A stretch of DNA of 64,000 bases from Bacillus sp. EAC. Lineage in GTDB: Bacteria > Bacillota > Bacilli > Bacillales > Bacillaceae_G. Under the pieces are notes generated by a model that worked only from the letters and a program-made list of their open reading frames with translations, was not told the DNA's origin and did not search any database. Position numbers and translations under genes: made by a program. Positions 61,747 to 64,000 of the stretch are shown in pieces. The stretch lies in the NCBI RefSeq assembly GCF_002156875.1, contig NZ_NCSY01000013.1, positions 16,148-80,147 on the forward strand, in the 5' to 3' direction. How positions within the stretch are numbered: position 1 is the stretch's first letter; each line of letters opens with the position of its first letter.

Positions 61747-61821
61747 TCCGCAGTAGCTCAGTGGTAGAGCACTCGGCTGTTAACCGAGTGGTCGTAGGTT
61801 CGAATCCTACCTGCGGAGCCA
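61747..61821 (+). tRNA. tRNA-Asn(GTT)
   Basis: 75-nt cloverleaf with acceptor TCCGCAG / CTGCGGA, anticodon loop CTGTTAA, T loop GGTTCGAATCC and encoded CCA end. Confidence 0.95.
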
Positions 61822-61828
61822 TTATTAT

Positions 61829-61919
61829 AGAGAAGTACCCAAGTGGCTCAAGGGGCGCCCCTGCTAAGGGTGTAGATCGTTAACGCGGTGCGAGGGTTCG
61901 AATCCCTTCTTCTCTGCCA
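61829..61919 (+). tRNA. tRNA-Ser(GCT)
   Basis: 91-nt class II tRNA with long variable arm, acceptor AGAGAAG / CTTCTCT, anticodon loop CTGCTAA and CCA end. Confidence 0.93.
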
Positions 61920-61926
61920 TACATAA

Positions 61927-62001
61927 GGCCCGTTGGTCAAGCGGTTAAGACACCGCCCTTTCACGGCGGTAACACGGGTTCGAATCCCGTACGGGTCACC
62001 A
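61927..62001 (+). tRNA. tRNA-Glu(TTC)
   Basis: 75-nt cloverleaf, anticodon loop CTTTCAC, acceptor GGCCCGT / ACGGGTC and CCA end. Confidence 0.95.
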
Positions 62002-62013
62002 TTTTTATATTTC

Positions 62014-62089
62014 GGAGGATTAGCTCAGCTGGGAGAGCACCTGCCTTACAAGCAGGGGGTCGGCGGTTCGAGCCCGTCATCCTCCACCA
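62014..62089 (+). tRNA. tRNA-Val(TAC)
   Basis: 76-nt cloverleaf, acceptor GGAGGAT / ATCCTCC, anticodon loop CTTACAA, CCA end. Confidence 0.95.
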
Positions 62090-62102
62090 TTTAATTTAAT
62101 AC

Positions 62103-62178
62103 GGTCCCGTGGTGTAGCGGTTAACATGCCTGCCTGTCACGCAGGAGATCGCCGGTTCGATCCCGGTCGGGACCGCCA
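62103..62178 (+). tRNA. tRNA-Asp(GTC)
   Basis: 76-nt cloverleaf, acceptor GGTCCCG / CGGGACC, anticodon loop CTGTCAC, CCA end. Confidence 0.95.
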
Positions 62179-62184
62179 TTAATT

Positions 62185-62215
62185 ACTACATCTACAATTT
62201 GTAGTATTTTTTCTT
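62185..62215 (+). terminator. Terminator inside the tRNA cluster
   Basis: ACTACA and TTGTAGT arms around TCTACAA with a long T-run, after the Asp tRNA. It divides the cluster into separate transcripts. Confidence 0.75.
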
Positions 62216-62259
62216 TTTTGGGAGAAGATATTTGAGATGTAGGTGTGGATTAGTATTAA

Positions 62260-62334
62260 TGGGCTATAGCCAAGCGGTAAGGCAACGGATTTTGATTCCG
62301 TCATGCCCTGGTTCGAATCCAGGTAGCCCAGCCA
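62260..62334 (+). tRNA. tRNA-Gln(TTG), copy 1
   Basis: 75-nt cloverleaf, acceptor TGGGCTA / TAGCCCA, anticodon loop TTTTGAT, CCA end. An identical copy follows at 62529. Confidence 0.95.
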
Positions 62335-62528
62335 TTGTTAATTAGGTTTAAGATTTTTCATTTTAGGTTATAAAATGCTTAAAGGGAAGACTTTGTTAAT
62401 GTAGTTTTAAAGATTGTCTTTATCATGAGAGGTAATTACAAAGGGTAGGGCAATACAACATAAATAAATACCTGCGATTCCAAATCGTGTAGCTTATTAG
62501 TGGATTTTGAATCATGCAGTATAATCAT

Positions 62529-62603
62529 TGGGCTATAGCCAAGCGGTAAGGCAACGGATTTTGATTCCGTCATGCCCTGGTTCGAATCCAGGTAGCCCAG
62601 CCA
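62529..62603 (+). tRNA. tRNA-Gln(TTG), copy 2
   Basis: Identical over its whole 75 nt to the copy at 62260-62334, but with unrelated flanks. A tandem gene duplication 195 bases apart. Confidence 0.95.
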
Positions 62604-62715
62604 TTTAGTTTTTGTGAGCAATAGCTCGTGTGCGAAAGCACGGCCGAATAGACTTCTTAGTAATTTCAAAAGTGTAGTTTATCAACTATTGAACTTTGTG
62701 ATATTATTTTATTAC

Positions 62716-62788
62716 GAGCCATTAGCTCAGTAGGTAGAGCATCTGACTTTTAATCAGAGGGTCGAAGGTTCGAATCCTTCATGGCTCA
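62716..62788 (+). tRNA. tRNA-Lys(TTT)
   Basis: 73-nt cloverleaf, acceptor GAGCCAT / ATGGCTC, anticodon loop CTTTTAA. The CCA end is not encoded (CTTTTG follows). Confidence 0.95.
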
Positions 62789-62801
62789 CTTTTGTTTATT
62801 T

Positions 62802-62884
<83 letters not shown>

Positions 62885-62901
62885 TTAATTATGTATATAC
62901 C

Positions 62902-62934
62902 AGACAATCTACAGTCGTAGGTTGTCTTTTTTGT
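62902..62934 (+). terminator. Terminator of the first tRNA group
   Basis: AGACAATCTAC / GTAGGTTGTCT stem with loop AGTC and a T-run. Confidence 0.92.
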
Positions 62935-63272
62935 ATTTTGTAATACTTTTCATTTTACACTATGAAAATAGGTACTATTGAAATAAGTGAGGAATTTAAG
63001 GTTTTTAAATAACCTAGTTTCAGGAAGGCATTCTATTTATAGAAGTAACTAAGACTTAGTAAAAGTCCTATTGTTTAAGGCTAACTTGAAAGTAAAACAT
63101 CTTTTAATTGATCATTTAAAACATATACTCACTTTTAGGATTACTTAAGTAGATAGTATTGTATTGATTGAATAAATTAAGGGGTATCGCATAAGCTAAG
63201 CGCTTCCGAATAACATCAGATTTTATGTAAATTGTAAGATTTGATAAAAGTTATTTTTTCTTTTAAATTATG

Positions 63273-63301
63273 TTGACATTATATCTTCAATACTTTAATA
63301 T
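63273..63301 (+). promoter_or_regulatory. rrn promoter P1
   Basis: TTGACA (63273-63278), 17-base spacer, TAATAT (63296-63301). Confidence 0.88.
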
Positions 63302-63392
63302 AGATAAAGTTCCCGTTAGAACTTAACGAAGTTATCAGCAGCTTATCGTAGTAAGCTTGCAAAGTTAAAATTAAATTAACTTCAAAAAGATA

Positions 63393-63421
63393 TTGACTTT
63401 TGATAGTAGGTATTATATACT
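63393..63421 (+). promoter_or_regulatory. rrn promoter P2
   Basis: TTGACT (63393-63398), 17-base spacer, TATACT (63416-63421), about 120 bases downstream of P1, the tandem arrangement common for Bacillus rrn operons. Confidence 0.9.
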
Positions 63422-63453
63422 ATGAAAGTCGCTAACGAAGTGACGCACAATAT

Positions 63454-63530
63454 GCGCCCGTAGCTCAATTGGATAGAGCGTTTGACTACGGATCAAAAGG
63501 TTATGGGTTCGAGTCCTTTCGGGCGCGCCA
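63454..63530 (+). tRNA. tRNA-Arg(ACG)
   Basis: 77-nt cloverleaf, acceptor GCGCCCG / CGGGCGC, anticodon loop CTACGGA, CCA end. First of three tRNAs in the rrn leader. Confidence 0.95.
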
Positions 63531-63535
63531 TATTA

Positions 63536-63612
63536 CGGGAAGTGGCTCAGCTTGGTAGAGCACCTGGTTTGGGACCAGGGGGTCGCAGGTTCAAATCCTG
63601 TCTTCCCGACCA
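63536..63612 (+). tRNA. tRNA-Pro(TGG)
   Basis: 77-nt cloverleaf, acceptor CGGGAAG / CTTCCCG, anticodon loop TTTGGGA, CCA end. Confidence 0.95.
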
Positions 63613-63617
63613 TTTTC

Positions 63618-63691
63618 GCGGGTGTAGTTTAATGGTAAAATAGAAGCCTTCCAAGCTTCGGTCGTGGGTTCGATTCCCATCACCCGCTCCA
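63618..63691 (+). tRNA. tRNA-Gly(TCC)
   Basis: 74-nt cloverleaf, acceptor GCGGGTG / CACCCGC, anticodon loop CTTCCAA, CCA end. Confidence 0.95.
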
Positions 63692-63778
63692 TTATTTTTT
63701 GAACTTTGAAAACTAAACAAAACATGAAGTAAAACGTCAATTATTAGTTTTAGAGCAAAACAAGATTTAAACTTAACT

Positions 63779-64000
63779 ATTATGGAGAGTTTGATCCTGG
63801 CTCAGGACGAACGCTGGCGGCGTGCCTAATACATGCAAGTCGAGCGGACTTGTAGGAGCTTGCTCCTGCAGGTTAGCGGCGGACGGGTGAGTAACACGTG
63901 GGCAACCTACCTATAAGACTGGGATAACTTCGGGAAACCGGAGCTAATACCGGATGACACAAAGGAACTCCTGTTCCTTTGTTGAAAGATGGCTTTGGCT
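63779..64000 (+). rRNA. 16S rRNA, 5' partial
   Basis: The universal AGAGTTTGATCCTGGCTCAG begins at 63786, which places base 1 near 63779. The sequence continues with ACGAACGCTGGCGGCGTGCC and the Bacillus-type V1 loop, and is cut by the window end. A TTTGAAAACTAAACAAA leader upstream is typical of Bacillus rrn processing stalks. Confidence 0.97.

Larger units (their letters stand above)
62935..63453. other. rrn upstream region
   Basis: About 520 AT-rich bases with tandem promoters and no gene. Sequence before P1 includes A/T tracts that could act as an UP element. Confidence 0.6.

Noticed and set aside
62436..62669. Minus-strand frame of 77 codons
   Set aside because: It runs antisense through tRNA-Gln copy 2 and has no coding signal.

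Overview
This window is chromosomal DNA from a low-GC, spore-forming member of the Bacillaceae. The 16S rRNA 5' end, the strong Shine-Dalgarno sites, the frequent TTG/GTG starts and the sporulation genes (cmpA, a YdcC-like lipoprotein, a coat-type manganese catalase, a GerAB fragment) all point that way. The right half follows Bacillus subtilis gene order (ddl, murF, cshA, acpS, ydcC-like, alr, ndoAI, ndoA, tex, cmpA, SprT-like gene, tRNAs, rrn), so it is core genome. The genus cannot be fixed from sequence alone; a Bacillus or Gottfriedia-like organism fits.

Region 1 (1-2.0 kb) holds a small secreted protein, a DUF3231 protein and a manganese catalase. Region 2 (about 2.1-18.8 kb) is the most unusual part. 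It is a one-directional array of mostly single-gene units, all on the plus strand. The units are separated by 19 copies of a dispersed element whose core is an imperfect 20-bp palindrome, AACTAACTGGCGCGTTAGTT or a variant. In most copies the element has a constant length of 75-81 bp: palindrome, short hairpin with T-run (a terminator), then a second diverged copy of the core. I found no copies outside this stretch. The cargo is accessory: MFS efflux, NUDIX, aminoglycoside-phosphotransferase fold, serine beta-lactamase-like, MepB, TIMP-like, DUF5412, DoxX, lipoprotein and orphan genes. Decayed genes sit among them (a GerAB fragment cut at an element, a gene with two in-frame stops, a frameshifted gene). 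The layout resembles an integron cassette array, but no integrase is present in the window.

One unit of that array (11.8-14.5 kb) looks like a small RiPP (modified peptide) gene cluster. A strong promoter and ribosome site precede a 20-codon precursor gene. Next come an attenuating terminator, a ThiF/MccB-like adenylating enzyme with an N-terminal clamp-like domain, and a membrane M50-type HExxH protease with a PqqD-like N-terminus.

Region 3 (18.8-30.5 kb) carries a cupredoxin-like protein, a GH36 alpha-galactosidase and a surface-glycosylation locus (gtaB, YkoS-like GT-C protein, GT2 glycosyltransferase, GtrA flippase, galE). It probably adds a galactose- or glucose-derived sugar to the cell surface. 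Region 4 (30.7-41.5 kb) has an alkaline phosphatase, a YtcD-YtbD-YtbE-like locus (HxlR regulator, divergent MFS pump, aldo/keto reductase), VTT proteins, DoxX, DinB and a CDF metal transporter. Region 5 (41.5-61.7 kb) has lysA behind a lysine riboswitch, a CwlO-like hydrolase behind a consensus WalR box, mscL, a msrAB fusion and the conserved ddl-to-SprT block. The rsb/sigB genes found between ndoA and tex in B. subtilis are absent here. Region 6 (61.7-64 kb) holds twelve tRNA genes in two groups, tandem rrn promoters and the start of a 16S rRNA gene.
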